This document shows positions 25,692 through 34,230 of a DNA stretch of 64,000 nucleotides, piece after piece. The stretch is taken from NCBI GenBank assembly GCA_964503475.1, contig CAZCZU010000002.1, positions 1-64,000 on the forward strand. The letters run 5' to 3'. The translations under genes and the position numbers were made by a program. The DNA is from CAZCZU01 sp964503475. Lineage in GTDB: Bacteria; Pseudomonadota; Zetaproteobacteria; Mariprofundales; Mariprofundaceae. The notes below the pieces were generated by a model, which was not told where the DNA came from, did not search any database, and worked only from the letters and a program-made list of their open reading frames with translations. The first letter of the stretch is position 1; every line of letters begins with the position of its first letter.

Positions 25692-27041
25692 TCAGATATG
25701 GATCTGCTTTAGCCAGTTTTCCAGGAAGTGGATGTTGAAGTCCCCATTCTGGAAGCCGGGGTTGGCCAGCAGGCGCTTGTGCAGTTCGATATTGGACGTC
25801 ACACCCAGAATCACCAGCTCGTCGATGGCCCGTTGCATGGTGCGGATGCACTTTTCACGGTCGCGGGCATAGGTGATGATCTTGGCAATCATCGAGTCGT
25901 AATGGGGCGGGATGTTGTAGCCGGTATAGACGGCTGAATCGACTCGCACATTACGGCCGCCCGGAGCATGGTAGAGCTCCACCTTGCCGGGGCTGGGGGT
26001 AAATTTGAACGGATGCTCGGCATTGATGCGGCATTCGATGGCATGGCCCTTGATCTTCAGGTCCTTCTGCTCGAAGGCGAGCTTCTCGCCGGCAGCAACA
26101 CGCAGCTGCCATTCGATCAGATCGATGCCGGTGATGGCTTCGGTCACCGGATGCTCCACCTGAATGCGGGTGTTCATCTCGATGAAGTAGAAGCTCTTGT
26201 CCGGGTTCATCAGGAACTCGATGGTACCGGCACCGACATAGTTGACCGCCTTGGCGGCAGCGACACCTGCGGCACAGATCGCTTCACGCGTTTCCGGGTC
26301 GAGGAAAGCGCTCGGCGCCTCTTCGAGCACCTTCTGGTTCTTGCGCTGCATCGAGCATTCGCGCTCGAACAGGTGCACGACATTGCCGTGCTTGTCGCCC
26401 ATGACCTGCACTTCGATGTGGCGCGGCTCCTCGAGGAATTTCTCGATGAAGACCGTATCATCACCAAAGGCGGCACCCGCTTCGGTCTGGCACTTGGTAA
26501 AGGCACCCGGCAGGGCCGGCTCGGAATGGACTACTTTCATACCGCGGCCACCACCGCCGGCACTCGCCTTGACGATCACCGGGAAGCCGGCGTCGCGGGC
26601 GATTTTCCTGGCCTCTTCGACACTCTTTACCGCGCCGTCGGAGCCGGGGACCAGCGGTACGCCGGCCTCCTGCATCTTGATCTTGGCCGAAACCTTGTCG
26701 CCCATGATACGCATGGACTCCGGTGACGGACCGATCCAGGTATAACCGGATTCGATGACGATCTCGGCAAACTCGGCGTTTTCGGCCAGGAAGCCGTAGC
26801 CAGGATGGATCGCCTCGGCATCGGTGACCTCGGCGGCCGACATGATGGCCGGAATGTTCAGGTAAGAGAGTGCGCCCTGGGCCGGGCCGATGCAGACAGC
26901 CTCGTCAGCCAGGCGCGTATGCATCGCCTCGCGATCCGCCTCGGAATAGACGGCCACGGTCTGGATGCCCAGCTCCTTGCAGGCGCGGATAATACGCACG
27001 GCGATCTCGCCGCGATTGGCAATCAGGACTTTATGAAACAT
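25692..27041 (-). CDS. accC: Acetyl-CoA carboxylase, biotin carboxylase subunit
   Basis: A 449-residue ATP-grasp enzyme that carboxylates biotin on AccB for fatty-acid synthesis. The N-terminal MFHKVLIANRGEIAVRIIRACKELG, the Gly-rich ATP loop KASAGGGGRGMKVV, and the catalytic-region EMNTRIQVEHPVTEAITGIDL are intact, and the length equals the E. coli enzyme. It lies 14 bases after accB, in the order aroQ-accB-accC. Confidence 0.98.
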   Translation of the reverse strand: MFHKVLIANRGEIAVRIIRACKELGIQTVAVYSEADREAMHTRLADEAVCIGPAQGALSYLNIPAIMSAAEVTDAEAIHPGYGFLAENAEFAEIVIESGYTWIGPSPESMRIMGDKVSAKIKMQEAGVPLVPGSDGAVKSVEEARKIARDAGFPVIVKASAGGGGRGMKVVHSEPALPGAFTKCQTEAGAAFGDDTVFIEKFLEEPRHIEVQVMGDKHGNVVHLFERECSMQRKNQKVLEEAPSAFLDPETREAICAAGVAAAKAVNYVGAGTIEFLMNPDKSFYFIEMNTRIQVEHPVTEAITGIDLIEWQLRVAAGEKLAFEQKDLKIKGHAIECRINAEHPFKFTPSPGKVELYHAPGGRNVRVDSAVYTGYNIPPHYDSMIAKIITYARDREKCIRTMQRAIDELVILGVTSNIELHKRLLANPGFQNGDFNIHFLENWLKQIHI

Positions 27042-27055
27042 GCAGGCTTCCCGGT

Positions 27056-27511
27056 TTACTGTGGCGTAATGACGAACATCGGCTGGCCGTATTCGAGCGG
27101 AGATGCATTCTCGACCAGGACACTTTCAACGATGCCGTCGTATTCGGCCTCGATCTCGTTCATCAGTTTCATGGCTTCGATGATGCAGAGGATATCGCCC
27201 TTCTTGACGCGCTGTCCCTCGCTGATAAACGGATCGGCATCCGGAGCGGGAGAGCGGTAGAAGGTGCCGACCATCGGGGACTTGACGGTATGCTCGTCCG
27301 CAGGTGCGGACTCGGCAGCTGCGGGTGCGGCCGGGGCTGCTGCCGCCGGAGCGGCCGGGGCCGCGAAAGCCTGCGGGGCAACCGGCGCGGCAGCCGGCAT
27401 ATTCTGGTGGCGGGAAATCCGAACGGTATGTTCGCCTTCGGTAACCTCGATCTCGGTCACGTCGGTGCTCTGGATCAGTTTGATCAGTTTGCGGATTTGC
27501 GTAATGTCCAC
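27056..27511 (-). CDS. accB: Biotin carboxyl carrier protein of acetyl-CoA carboxylase
   Basis: A 151-residue protein with a GTG start and AAGGAG six bases upstream (inside the end of aroQ). An N-terminal segment (MDITQIRKLIKLIQSTDVTEIEV) and an Ala/Pro-rich linker (about 38-75) lead to the biotinyl domain. Biotin would attach to the Lys in EAMKLMNEI (about residue 117). Confidence 0.97.
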   Translation of the reverse strand: MDITQIRKLIKLIQSTDVTEIEVTEGEHTVRISRHQNMPAAAPVAPQAFAAPAAPAAAAPAAPAAAESAPADEHTVKSPMVGTFYRSPAPDADPFISEGQRVKKGDILCIIEAMKLMNEIEAEYDGIVESVLVENASPLEYGQPMFVITPQ

Positions 27512-27512
27512 G

Positions 27513-27971
27513 TCATTCTCCTTGATTTGTTCTTAGATGTTCGGTCAGGCCGCGCAGCGCCATGGTATAAGAGGCGGCACCAAAACCCGTGATGCTGCCC
27601 ACAGCAACGTCCGCCAGCATGGAGCGATGGCGAAAATCTTCGCGGCGATGAATGTTTGAAAGGTGCACTTCGGCAAACGGTATGCCGGTACCCAGCAGGG
27701 CATCGCGCAGTGCGATGCTCGAGTGGGTGTAGGCGGCCGGATTGATAATGATGCCATCAACGCCCTCGCGTCCGGCCTGGTGAATGCGTTCCACCAGTTC
27801 GCCTTCGTGATTGCTCTGGAAGGAGCTGATTTCGACATCCAGCGAGCTGCCCAGCTCGGTGAGTTGCCGGTTAATGTCGTCCAGTGTTTGTGCGCCGTAA
27901 TGGCCCGGCTCGCGCGTGCCAAGCAGGTTCAGGTTAGGGCCGTGCAGTACGAGAAGCTGCAGTTTGTTCAT
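27513..27971 (-). CDS. aroQ: 3-dehydroquinate dehydratase, type II
   Basis: A 152-residue enzyme of the shikimate pathway. The start MNKLQLLVLHGPNLNLLGTREPGHYG holds the active-site Arg and Tyr loop; IINPAAYTHSSIALRDAL and EVHLSNIHRREDFRHRS contain the substrate-binding and catalytic His residues. It overlaps the TPR-like gene by four bases (ATGA) and abuts accB by one base, an arrangement common in proteobacteria. Confidence 0.97.
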   Translation of the reverse strand: MNKLQLLVLHGPNLNLLGTREPGHYGAQTLDDINRQLTELGSSLDVEISSFQSNHEGELVERIHQAGREGVDGIIINPAAYTHSSIALRDALLGTGIPFAEVHLSNIHRREDFRHRSMLADVAVGSITGFGAASYTMALRGLTEHLRTNQGE

Positions 27972-28441
27972 TTCGCGTTCTCCCCCTCCCACGTGTCCTT
28001 CAGTGCAAGCAGCGTGTCATCATGCGGCTTGCGCAACAGCAGGATCGCCAGCATGGCGCGTGCTGCCTCGCGATCACCGTTCTGCCAGAGCATCTCGGCC
28101 AGCCGTTTCGAAATCGGCATCTTCGGCTTGTTGCCGCTGTTGTTGCGCAGCTGCAGGGCGCGCTCAAGGCTCTGTTCCGCCTCGTCGGTTGCTCCGGCCT
28201 GGCCGAGCAACTCGCCGAGCATCTGCCAGGCACGTGGCTCGGTCGGGGCGAATTCAAGCACTTCGCGTACAATGCGGATGGCGGCATCCGTATCATTGGC
28301 GGCTGCAGCGGCAGCTTCCCGCAGGCCGGCAGACACGCCACGCCAGTTGGCCGGTTTTGGCGCTGGCTTGGATGTGTTGGGTGCACGGCCGGATGCTGGT
28401 AGCATGTGGGGCACGCTACGCGGCAGCGCAAAACCGGTCAA
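27968..28441 (-). CDS. TPR-like protein of unknown function
   Basis: A 157-residue protein. The first 35 residues are basic and Pro-rich; residues about 45-150 are all helical with TPR-like spacing (AIRIVREVLEFAPTEPRAWQMLGELLGQAGATDEAEQSLERALQLR, then KRLAEMLWQNGDREAARAMLAILLLRKP). No signal peptide is seen. It is first in the run leading to aroQ-accB-accC and coupled to aroQ, but no link to either pathway is known to me. Confidence 0.7.
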   Translation of the reverse strand: MTGFALPRSVPHMLPASGRAPNTSKPAPKPANWRGVSAGLREAAAAAANDTDAAIRIVREVLEFAPTEPRAWQMLGELLGQAGATDEAEQSLERALQLRNNSGNKPKMPISKRLAEMLWQNGDREAARAMLAILLLRKPHDDTLLALKDTWEGENAK

Positions 28442-28528
28442 CGCAATAGTGGTTAAAATGGCCTGTTTTGCAGGCGAATTGCGTCATTATTTGTCCAAAA
28501 TGTGCAAAAAAGGAACAATCCGGCCATC

Positions 28529-28726
28529 ATGAAGATTCATCTGAACGGGGAAGAGCGCGAGGTGCAGGCTGCCACTGTGGCGGCACTGGTCGCCGAACTG
28601 GGGCTGGAAGGGCGCATGATTGCCGTGGAGCGCAACCTCGAGGTGGTGCCGAAAAGTGCCTATGACGATACCTGCCTGCAGGATGGGGATCGGCTTGAGG
28701 TGGTCCACATGATCGGTGGCGGATGA
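28529..28726 (+). CDS. thiS: Sulfur carrier protein ThiS
   Basis: A 65-residue ubiquitin-fold protein ending in the obligatory Gly-Gly (HMIGGG), which is adenylated and turned into a thiocarboxylate to supply sulfur for the thiazole of thiamine. AAAGGA precedes the ATG at 28529. No TPP riboswitch core was found in the 87 bases upstream. thiG follows after a 221-base gap filled by hairpins, which is unusual since thiS and thiG are normally adjacent. Confidence 0.94.
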   Translation: MKIHLNGEEREVQAATVAALVAELGLEGRMIAVERNLEVVPKSAYDDTCLQDGDRLEVVHMIGGG

Positions 28727-28740
28727 CTTGTTAAGCGCAG

Positions 28741-28831
28741 AAGCCATCCATGGCTTTTGCCAGTAAGCGTAACAGGAAACGCGGTTTCCCTGTTGCTCAC
28801 GAATCCCGATGGATTCGCCGGCTCCTGCCGG
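28741..28831 (+). repeat. Multi-hairpin element, copy A (thiS-thiG gap)
   Basis: In order: AAGCCAT/ATGGCTT (28741-28756), linker AGTAAGCGTAA, a 10-bp stem AACAGGAAAC/GTTTCC(C)TGTT around GCG (28771-28794), the octamer TTGCTCAC, GAATCC/GGATTC around CGAT (28801-28816), and CCGGC/GCCGG around TCCT (28818-28831). Copy B after thiG has the same order with compensating changes. Downstream to the thiG start nothing else is recognised. Confidence 0.55.
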
Positions 28832-28947
28832 AAGTGCTGTCGGCGACTGTGGATCGCCTTCGGCCTTTGACGCAGTTCTGAATTGTGCGGATTCCGGACT
28901 GCTAACTAAAGCCGGTCTTGCCATGGCCGGATGGGAGTTTCAAATCG

Positions 28948-29727
28948 ATGTCTGATGATGTGTTCAAGGTTGGTAGTTACGAATTCAGGTCGCGACTGAT
29001 TGTCGGCTCCGGCAAGTATCGCGATTTCGCCACCACGAAAGAGGCGACCGAGGCTGCGGAGGCGGAGATGATTACTGTCGCTATCCGGCGTGTGAACATC
29101 ACCGACCCGGGCAAGGAGAACCTGCTCGATTACATCGACCCGAAGAAGTACACCATTCTGCCGAACACCGCCGGCTGCTATACGGCTGAGGATGCCGTGC
29201 GCACCCTGCGCCTGGGGCGCGAGGCGGGTGGCTGGAACCTGGTCAAACTGGAAGTGCTGGGCGATCAGGAGACCCTCTACCCGAACGTGGTCGAGACGAT
29301 CAAGGCGGCCGAGACGCTGGTGGCCGAGGATTTCGAGGTGATGGTCTATACCAACGATGATCCGATCGTGGCCAGAAGACTCGAGGAGATCGGATGCGTG
29401 GCCGTGATGCCGCTGGGGAATCCGATCGGCTCCGGGCGTGGCCTTGCCAACCCGTTCAATATCCGGATGATCAAGGAGCGGGCCAGTGTGCCGATCGTGG
29501 TCGACGCCGGTATCGGTACGGCCAGCGATGCTGCGCGTGCCATGGAGTTGGGGGCGGATGCCTGCCTGATCAATACCGCCATTGCCGAGGCGAAAGATGA
29601 GTGCGGTATGGCGCGTGCCATGCGCGATGCCGTGCGCGCCGGGCGTCAGGCGTTTCTCGCCGGACGTATGCCCAGGCGCGCCTTTGCCAGTGCATCCAGT
29701 CCGACGGAAGGCTATTTCTGGGACTGA
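28948..29727 (+). CDS. thiG: Thiazole synthase
   Basis: A 259-residue TIM-barrel enzyme that builds the thiazole phosphate from DXP, dehydroglycine and ThiS-thiocarboxylate. The DXP imine-forming Lys lies in NLVKLEVLGD; the phosphate-binding VMPLGNPIGSGRG and VVDAGIGTASDAARAMELGADACLINTAIA segments are intact. The ATG at 28948 gives the conserved MSDDVFKVGSYEFRSRLIVGSGKY start. It sits between two copies of a hairpin element. Confidence 0.97.
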   Translation: MSDDVFKVGSYEFRSRLIVGSGKYRDFATTKEATEAAEAEMITVAIRRVNITDPGKENLLDYIDPKKYTILPNTAGCYTAEDAVRTLRLGREAGGWNLVKLEVLGDQETLYPNVVETIKAAETLVAEDFEVMVYTNDDPIVARRLEEIGCVAVMPLGNPIGSGRGLANPFNIRMIKERASVPIVVDAGIGTASDAARAMELGADACLINTAIAEAKDECGMARAMRDAVRAGRQAFLAGRMPRRAFASASSPTEGYFWD

Positions 29728-29731
29728 CTTA

Positions 29732-29834
29732 TTGGCTCCTGCCAAAAATCAGTCCGTAAAGGCAAAGCGTGGATTCGCCTTTGCTCACAAAATCGAACAG
29801 GAACATGTACGATTTTGGCGGGCCTTACGTGGCC
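29732..29834 (+). repeat. Multi-hairpin element, copy B (thiG-hemE gap)
   Basis: Stems in order: TTGGC/GCCAA around TCCT (29732-29745), linker ending CCGTAA, AAAGGC/GCCTTT (29758-29782), TTGCTCAC, AAAATCG/CGATTTT (29789-29816), and GGGCC/GGCCC near 29819-29834. The order and the TTGCTCAC octamer match copy A while the stem sequences differ in paired fashion. Two further palindromes follow: GCTGCATGTGCAGC and CTTTATCGATAAAG. Confidence 0.55.
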
Positions 29835-29963
29835 CACTGGGAAGAGCTGCATGTGCAGCACTTCCTTTATCGATAAAGGGGGAGGGCGCAAGGTGCTGCC
29901 GGGGTTTGACATACGTTGCGTATTGGCGATCTTGGTTCTCGTTGCGTGATAAAGGATATAAGC

Positions 29964-31028
29964 ATGAGTGAATTGAAGAATGATCTGTTTCTGCGCGCCT
30001 GTCTGCGCGAGGATGTTGAGCGTACGCCGGTATGGATGATGCGCCAGGCAGGCCGTTATCTGCCGGAGTATCGCGAAACGCGTGCCCGGGCCGGCGGCTT
30101 TCTGGATCTGTGCAAGAATCCGGAGCTGGCCTGCGAGGTGACACTGCAGCCGATCGATATCCTCGGTGCCGATGCGGCGATTCTCTTTTCCGACATCCTG
30201 GTGATCCCGGAAGCGATGGGTATGGAGCTCACCTTCGGTACCGGCGAGGGGCCGAAGTTTCCGCAGCCGATCGTCAGCCATGCCGATGTCGAAAAGCTCC
30301 CCATCCCCGATCCGGAGGTGGAGCTGAAGTATGTCATGGATGCAGTGAGCACCATCCGCAAGGGACTGAATGGTCGTGTGCCGCTGATCGGTTTTACCGG
30401 TTCCCCGTGGACACTGGCGACCTACATGGTCGAGGGCGGTGGTTCCAAGAACTTCTCCAAGGTGAAGGCGATGGCCTTCAACGAGCCGAAAACCATGCAT
30501 CTGCTGCTGGAGAAGCTGGCCGATTCCGTGGCGGCTTATCTGAATGCCCAGATCGCCAACGGTGCCCAGGCCGTGCAGATCTTCGACACCTGGGGCGGTA
30601 TCCTGACCACGCGTGACTACAAGGAGTTCTCGCTCGATTACATGCAGCGCATCGTTTCGCAGCTCACGCGTACCAACGAGGGCCGGCGTGTGCCGGTGAT
30701 CCTCTACACCAAGGGCGGTATGGGCTGGCTTGAGGCGATTGCCGATACCGGCTGTGACGTCGTGGGTCTGGACTGGTCGATCGATATCGATGTGGCCAAG
30801 GCGCGTATTGGCGACCGTGTGGCCCTGCAGGGCAACATGGACCCGACCATGCTCTATGCGAAGCCCGAGCGTATCCGCGCCGAGGTGAAGGATATCCTGG
30901 CTCGCTTTGGTCGCGGCAACGGCCATGTCTTCAACCTCGGCCATGGCATTACGCCCGATGTGCCGCCTGAACACGCCATCGAGTTCTTCAAGGCCGTGCG
31001 TGAGGAGTCGGTGCAATACCATAAGTAA
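29964..31028 (+). CDS. hemE: Uroporphyrinogen decarboxylase
   Basis: A 354-residue haem-biosynthesis enzyme. Both family signatures are visible: PVWMMRQAGRYLPEYR near the N-terminus and GFTGSPWTLATYMVEGGGSK around residue 140; the catalytic Asp lies in ILFSDILVIPEAMG. The ATG at 29964 follows AAAGGATATAAGC. A TTGACA (29906-29911) could be its -35 box but the -10 region is poor. It is closed by a bidirectional terminator. Confidence 0.97.
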   Translation: MSELKNDLFLRACLREDVERTPVWMMRQAGRYLPEYRETRARAGGFLDLCKNPELACEVTLQPIDILGADAAILFSDILVIPEAMGMELTFGTGEGPKFPQPIVSHADVEKLPIPDPEVELKYVMDAVSTIRKGLNGRVPLIGFTGSPWTLATYMVEGGGSKNFSKVKAMAFNEPKTMHLLLEKLADSVAAYLNAQIANGAQAVQIFDTWGGILTTRDYKEFSLDYMQRIVSQLTRTNEGRRVPVILYTKGGMGWLEAIADTGCDVVGLDWSIDIDVAKARIGDRVALQGNMDPTMLYAKPERIRAEVKDILARFGRGNGHVFNLGHGITPDVPPEHAIEFFKAVREESVQYHK

Positions 31029-31051
31029 CAGGCTTCTTAGCTGCACAATTA

Positions 31052-31083
31052 AAAAGGGCCGCATCATTCGATGCGGCCCTTTT
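31052..31083. terminator. Bidirectional terminator between hemE and the pilin operon
   Basis: AAAGGGCCGCAT pairs with ATGCGGCCCTTT around CATTCG, with A-runs and T-runs on the proper sides for both strands. It ends hemE and the convergent pilX-type gene. Confidence 0.93.
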
Positions 31084-31103
31084 GCGTTAAGACGTCCGAT
31101 CGA

Positions 31104-32945
31104 TCAGCGCGCGTAGGTGCGGTCGAAGATCTCCTGGCGCAGATAGACGAAGCGCGGACTCAGAGGCGGCAGGTTGGCCGCGTTGTTGAAGTCGGTGTCG
31201 TAGCCGAAATCGCGGTTGGGAGCCGTGTACTGCGGATTGCCGTAGTGCCAGGCGCCGTTGACGTGTCGTGGTAAATCGAGGCTGACGAAGGAGCCGCGAT
31301 AGGTCAGTGTCCTGCCGCTCCACTGTTCCAGGAAGCGGGGATAGTTCTCCAGGCCGCCGTTGTAGGCGCCGCTGTCCTGGCCCGATGTGCCTTCGGCATT
31401 GCCGGTGCTGTCTGTGCCGGACATGACAGCTGCATTGATGGTGGTTGAGGAGGCGATGCGATGATTCCAGCTACTGCTGTTGTCGTAGCTGTCGGCATCG
31501 CTCCAGTTGTTGGAGAGAACATTGAAGGAGTCGGCCAGAAAGCCGGCCGGTTTTTTGCCGATACTGTTGTAGTCGCCCTGCACATAGAGAGCCTGGTTGG
31601 TAACCACGGTCAGGCCCTTGATGGCCGGGTCGGTGCCGTTGGTCGAGGCGAGCCGGGCAGCGTTGCGCAGACGGATGCCATAATTGTTGATGGTGTTCGA
31701 GTTCGGGCCGTCCACGGAGAAGTGAAAGACCAGGCCGCCCTCGGTGGTGTCATCAATTTGGCGGCCATCGAGGATTGTGGTGTAGTGAGCCTGGGCGCAG
31801 GTGAGCAGGGAGCGCAGGTTGACGTCCAGCATGGTGATCCACTTGCCCTCGCGCGGGTTGTAGAGGCCGTGCGGCGAGCTGGTCTGGCTGGAGTAATCGA
31901 CCGCGCTGCCGCAATAGCTGGTCAGGTCGTTGGTGGCGGCTGCGTTCAGCGAGTCATCGGCGTTGCGAATCTCAAAGCCCATGAAGTGACCGCCACCGTT
32001 CAGTTTCAGCACCAGCCGAAGATCGGCCCTGTCCCAGTAGGCCGCACCCGGCACCGGATCGAGATCCTCCGGCGGCGGTACCTGTACGGCATCGACACCA
32101 AGCTGGACATTGCCGCCCCAAGCGGGGAGGTCGGAGGTGGTGATCTCCTTGCGCGAGCCCGTGCAACTGGATGAGGCCGAGCTGTAGGGCGTATAGACGG
32201 GCGTGCCGCCGGCATCAGTGATGGTGACCTTGCCGTCGCAGCTATCCGCATCCTTGCGGCCGTGATAAAGCTTGCCGGTCACGGTCGTCTGGCCCGCGAT
32301 CGCCAGTTTCGACGAGCTTCCGGATTGCACATAGAGGTCGCCGTTGACGTGGATGGGGCCCGAGAGGGTCATGTCGGCCCCCGGCAGGACCTCCAGATCC
32401 TTGTTATAGAAGGCGGCGAACTGGAAGAGCGGCACCAGCCGCACCTTAGTGCGCAGCATGACGATCGCTTCCGGCTTGCTCGTATCCAGGCCGGCTTCGG
32501 AGTAGATGTTGTAGGTGTACTCCTGGGCGTTGAGGCCGGCGTAGAGCTCGCCGCCCGGAATGGTGATGGCCACCGGGTTGTTCGGGTTGTCGGTCATGTA
32601 GGTCGTGGCCGTGCGTTTGCCGATGCTGTAGGTGGTGCAGGCGTAGTCGCCCGAGCCGTGGTCGGCGCTGTTGGCCGATTGGCAGTCGACCGGCGGCGTG
32701 CCGGACGGGGAGTTGTAGCCCTGGAAAATGGAGCGCAGGGCCATGGCACGCAGGTTCAGGCCACCCTCGGCGGCGTTGAAGCCGGTATTCAGTGCTGCCT
32801 GGGAGCGCTGGGAAGAGGTCTCGTTCATGGTGATGGTGAAGTAGGCGGTGATCAGGGCGGCCAGTACGCCGACCATGACCATGACCGTGATCAGGGCGAA
32901 GCCTTGCTCGTGTTGTTGACTGTTCCGTAGCCGCATGGTGCTCAT
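31104..32945 (-). CDS. pilX: Large PilX-type minor pilin/pilus tip-associated protein
   Basis: A 613-residue protein. Residues 1-45 look like a class III-type pilin/PilX N-terminus (HEQGFALITVMVMVGVLAALITAYFTITMNETSSQRSQAA): a short basic leader, Gly before a hydrophobic helix. The next several hundred residues have a beta-rich, secreted character with paired cysteines (e.g. CQSANSADHGSGDYAC, CTGSRK) and no recognised enzyme motif. Typical PilX is nearer 200 residues, so this is an enlarged form that may display an adhesive domain at the pilus tip (inference). The symbol is by analogy. It ends the fimT-pilV-pilW-pilX run. Confidence 0.7.
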   Translation of the reverse strand: MSTMRLRNSQQHEQGFALITVMVMVGVLAALITAYFTITMNETSSQRSQAALNTGFNAAEGGLNLRAMALRSIFQGYNSPSGTPPVDCQSANSADHGSGDYACTTYSIGKRTATTYMTDNPNNPVAITIPGGELYAGLNAQEYTYNIYSEAGLDTSKPEAIVMLRTKVRLVPLFQFAAFYNKDLEVLPGADMTLSGPIHVNGDLYVQSGSSSKLAIAGQTTVTGKLYHGRKDADSCDGKVTITDAGGTPVYTPYSSASSSCTGSRKEITTSDLPAWGGNVQLGVDAVQVPPPEDLDPVPGAAYWDRADLRLVLKLNGGGHFMGFEIRNADDSLNAAATNDLTSYCGSAVDYSSQTSSPHGLYNPREGKWITMLDVNLRSLLTCAQAHYTTILDGRQIDDTTEGGLVFHFSVDGPNSNTINNYGIRLRNAARLASTNGTDPAIKGLTVVTNQALYVQGDYNSIGKKPAGFLADSFNVLSNNWSDADSYDNSSSWNHRIASSTTINAAVMSGTDSTGNAEGTSGQDSGAYNGGLENYPRFLEQWSGRTLTYRGSFVSLDLPRHVNGAWHYGNPQYTAPNRDFGYDTDFNNAANLPPLSPRFVYLRQEIFDRTYAR

Positions 32946-32957
32946 GTTGGCCTCCTG

Positions 32958-33896
32958 TCAGTTGGAGAGAATGTTGCGCGGGAAGAGCTGCATGCTCAGC
33001 GAACCGCTGTAGCTCTCCTTGCCGACGGTGGTCTGGCCGTCCAGCGTGATGCGGATCGCTTCGACATCAAGCCAGTTGACGCCGGTGCTGACGCTGTTCA
33101 GTACACTGCCGTCGTTCATCAGGGCCTGGGCCTGAAAGTCGGTGACATCGGTGGTGACATCGTAGTTGACCGAACCGTTTAACTGCAGGCGCAGGCGATT
33201 GCCGTTACGGAAGTAGCGCCGCTCCTCAAGCATATAGACGCGTGGATTGTGGTTATCCGGATAGTCGTGCTGCCAGGCACCGTGGGTTTTATGAATTTTG
33301 AACTGGGAGCCGTCCTCGGCGTCGTAGGTGACGAACTCGCCGTCACCGGTGACCGGATCATAGACATAGATACGCACGGAGCCGCCGTTGTTCAGGCGGT
33401 AGTTGCGCCACTCCTCCAGATTGTCCGGCCAGCCGTCGCCGTTGAGGTCCGGCACCGGAGAGCAGCCCGGTGCGGGGTGTGGACCCGAGTCGGCGATTTT
33501 GACGTTATCCTGATTGCTGCCGCCGTGAATATCCATGCAGACCGGCAGTACGGCATCGAGAATGTTGCGTCGCATAATGACCTCGTCGCTGGCTCCGGAG
33601 GTGCCGTTGATGATGGTCAGGGGCAAAATGTTGTTGGGATTGAGCGGATCGGTCGGCAGACGCTCGCCCGCCTGGCGGATATCCGCAGCCATGACCTCCA
33701 TGCCGCCGCGCAGGTTCTGGTTCAGGGTCGTGCGTGCCTGATCCATCAGATACAGGTTGCGGACATGCATCGTCAGCGACCAGGCGGCGGCGACCACGAT
33801 CATGGTGATCGTGAGCGCGATCATCATCTCAATCAGGCTGAAACCTTTACTTGAGCTGGGTATAGACAGTCTGGGTGCGATAAACTTGGGAGCCAT
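32958..33896 (-). CDS. pilW: PilW-type minor pilin
   Basis: A 312-residue prepilin. The leader ends KG before the cleavage site and mature FSLIEMMIALTITMIVVAAAW helix, with the essential Glu at mature position 5. The remaining residues form a large C-terminal domain typical of PilW (NLYLMDQARTTLNQNLRGGMEVMAADIRQAG is the usual region after the helix). The ATG at 33896 lies 50 bases inside pilV; no usable start exists between the pilV stop and the pilin motif, so the long overlap is real. Confidence 0.82.
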   Translation of the reverse strand: MAPKFIAPRLSIPSSSKGFSLIEMMIALTITMIVVAAAWSLTMHVRNLYLMDQARTTLNQNLRGGMEVMAADIRQAGERLPTDPLNPNNILPLTIINGTSGASDEVIMRRNILDAVLPVCMDIHGGSNQDNVKIADSGPHPAPGCSPVPDLNGDGWPDNLEEWRNYRLNNGGSVRIYVYDPVTGDGEFVTYDAEDGSQFKIHKTHGAWQHDYPDNHNPRVYMLEERRYFRNGNRLRLQLNGSVNYDVTTDVTDFQAQALMNDGSVLNSVSTGVNWLDVEAIRITLDGQTTVGKESYSGSLSMQLFPRNILSN

Positions 33897-34230
33897 TGTA
33901 TTCAACCTCGACGGTGATATGCCGTGTGTTCGCGCCGCAGTAACTCGACTGCAGGCAGTAGCGGATGCGGGTCGTGAATGTGCGATTGCCGATCGTGACA
34001 TTGCGGGTCGTGCTGCCGCTGGAGGGCATGGAGGCCGGGTTAACCGTGCGACGCTCGTCGAGCACCTGCTGGGCCGCGGCGACCGCCTCCATGCGTGTTT
34101 CCATGCCGGTATTGGTGCGGCTGTAGTAAACAAAGCCGGGAATCAGGCTGCCCATGACGATGGCCAGGATCGCCAATGCCACCAGCGATTCGATCAGGGA
34201 GAAGCCTTCCTGGCGCACCGGTGTCGTCAT
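33847..34230 (-). CDS. pilV: PilV-type minor pilin
   Basis: A 127-residue prepilin: MTTPVRQEG then FSLIESLVALAILAIVMGSLIPGFVYY, with Glu at mature position 5 and the QQVLDERR region. It overlaps fimT by four bases (ATGA) and pilW by 50 bases. Minor pilins of this class prime assembly of the type IV pilus; the major pilin and motor genes are outside the window. Confidence 0.82.
   Translation of the reverse strand: MTTPVRQEGFSLIESLVALAILAIVMGSLIPGFVYYSRTNTGMETRMEAVAAAQQVLDERRTVNPASMPSSGSTTRNVTIGNRTFTTRIRYCLQSSYCGANTRHITVEVEYNGSQVYRTQTVYTQLK

Noticed and set aside
28442..28528. TPP riboswitch before thiS
   Set aside because: The CTGAGA and ACCCTTTGAACCTGAT-like core is not present in the gap or in the thiS-thiG gap.
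33897..34133. Extended PilW N-terminus
   Set aside because: The additional residues are the out-of-frame shadow of pilV; the pilin leader at 33896 is the real start.
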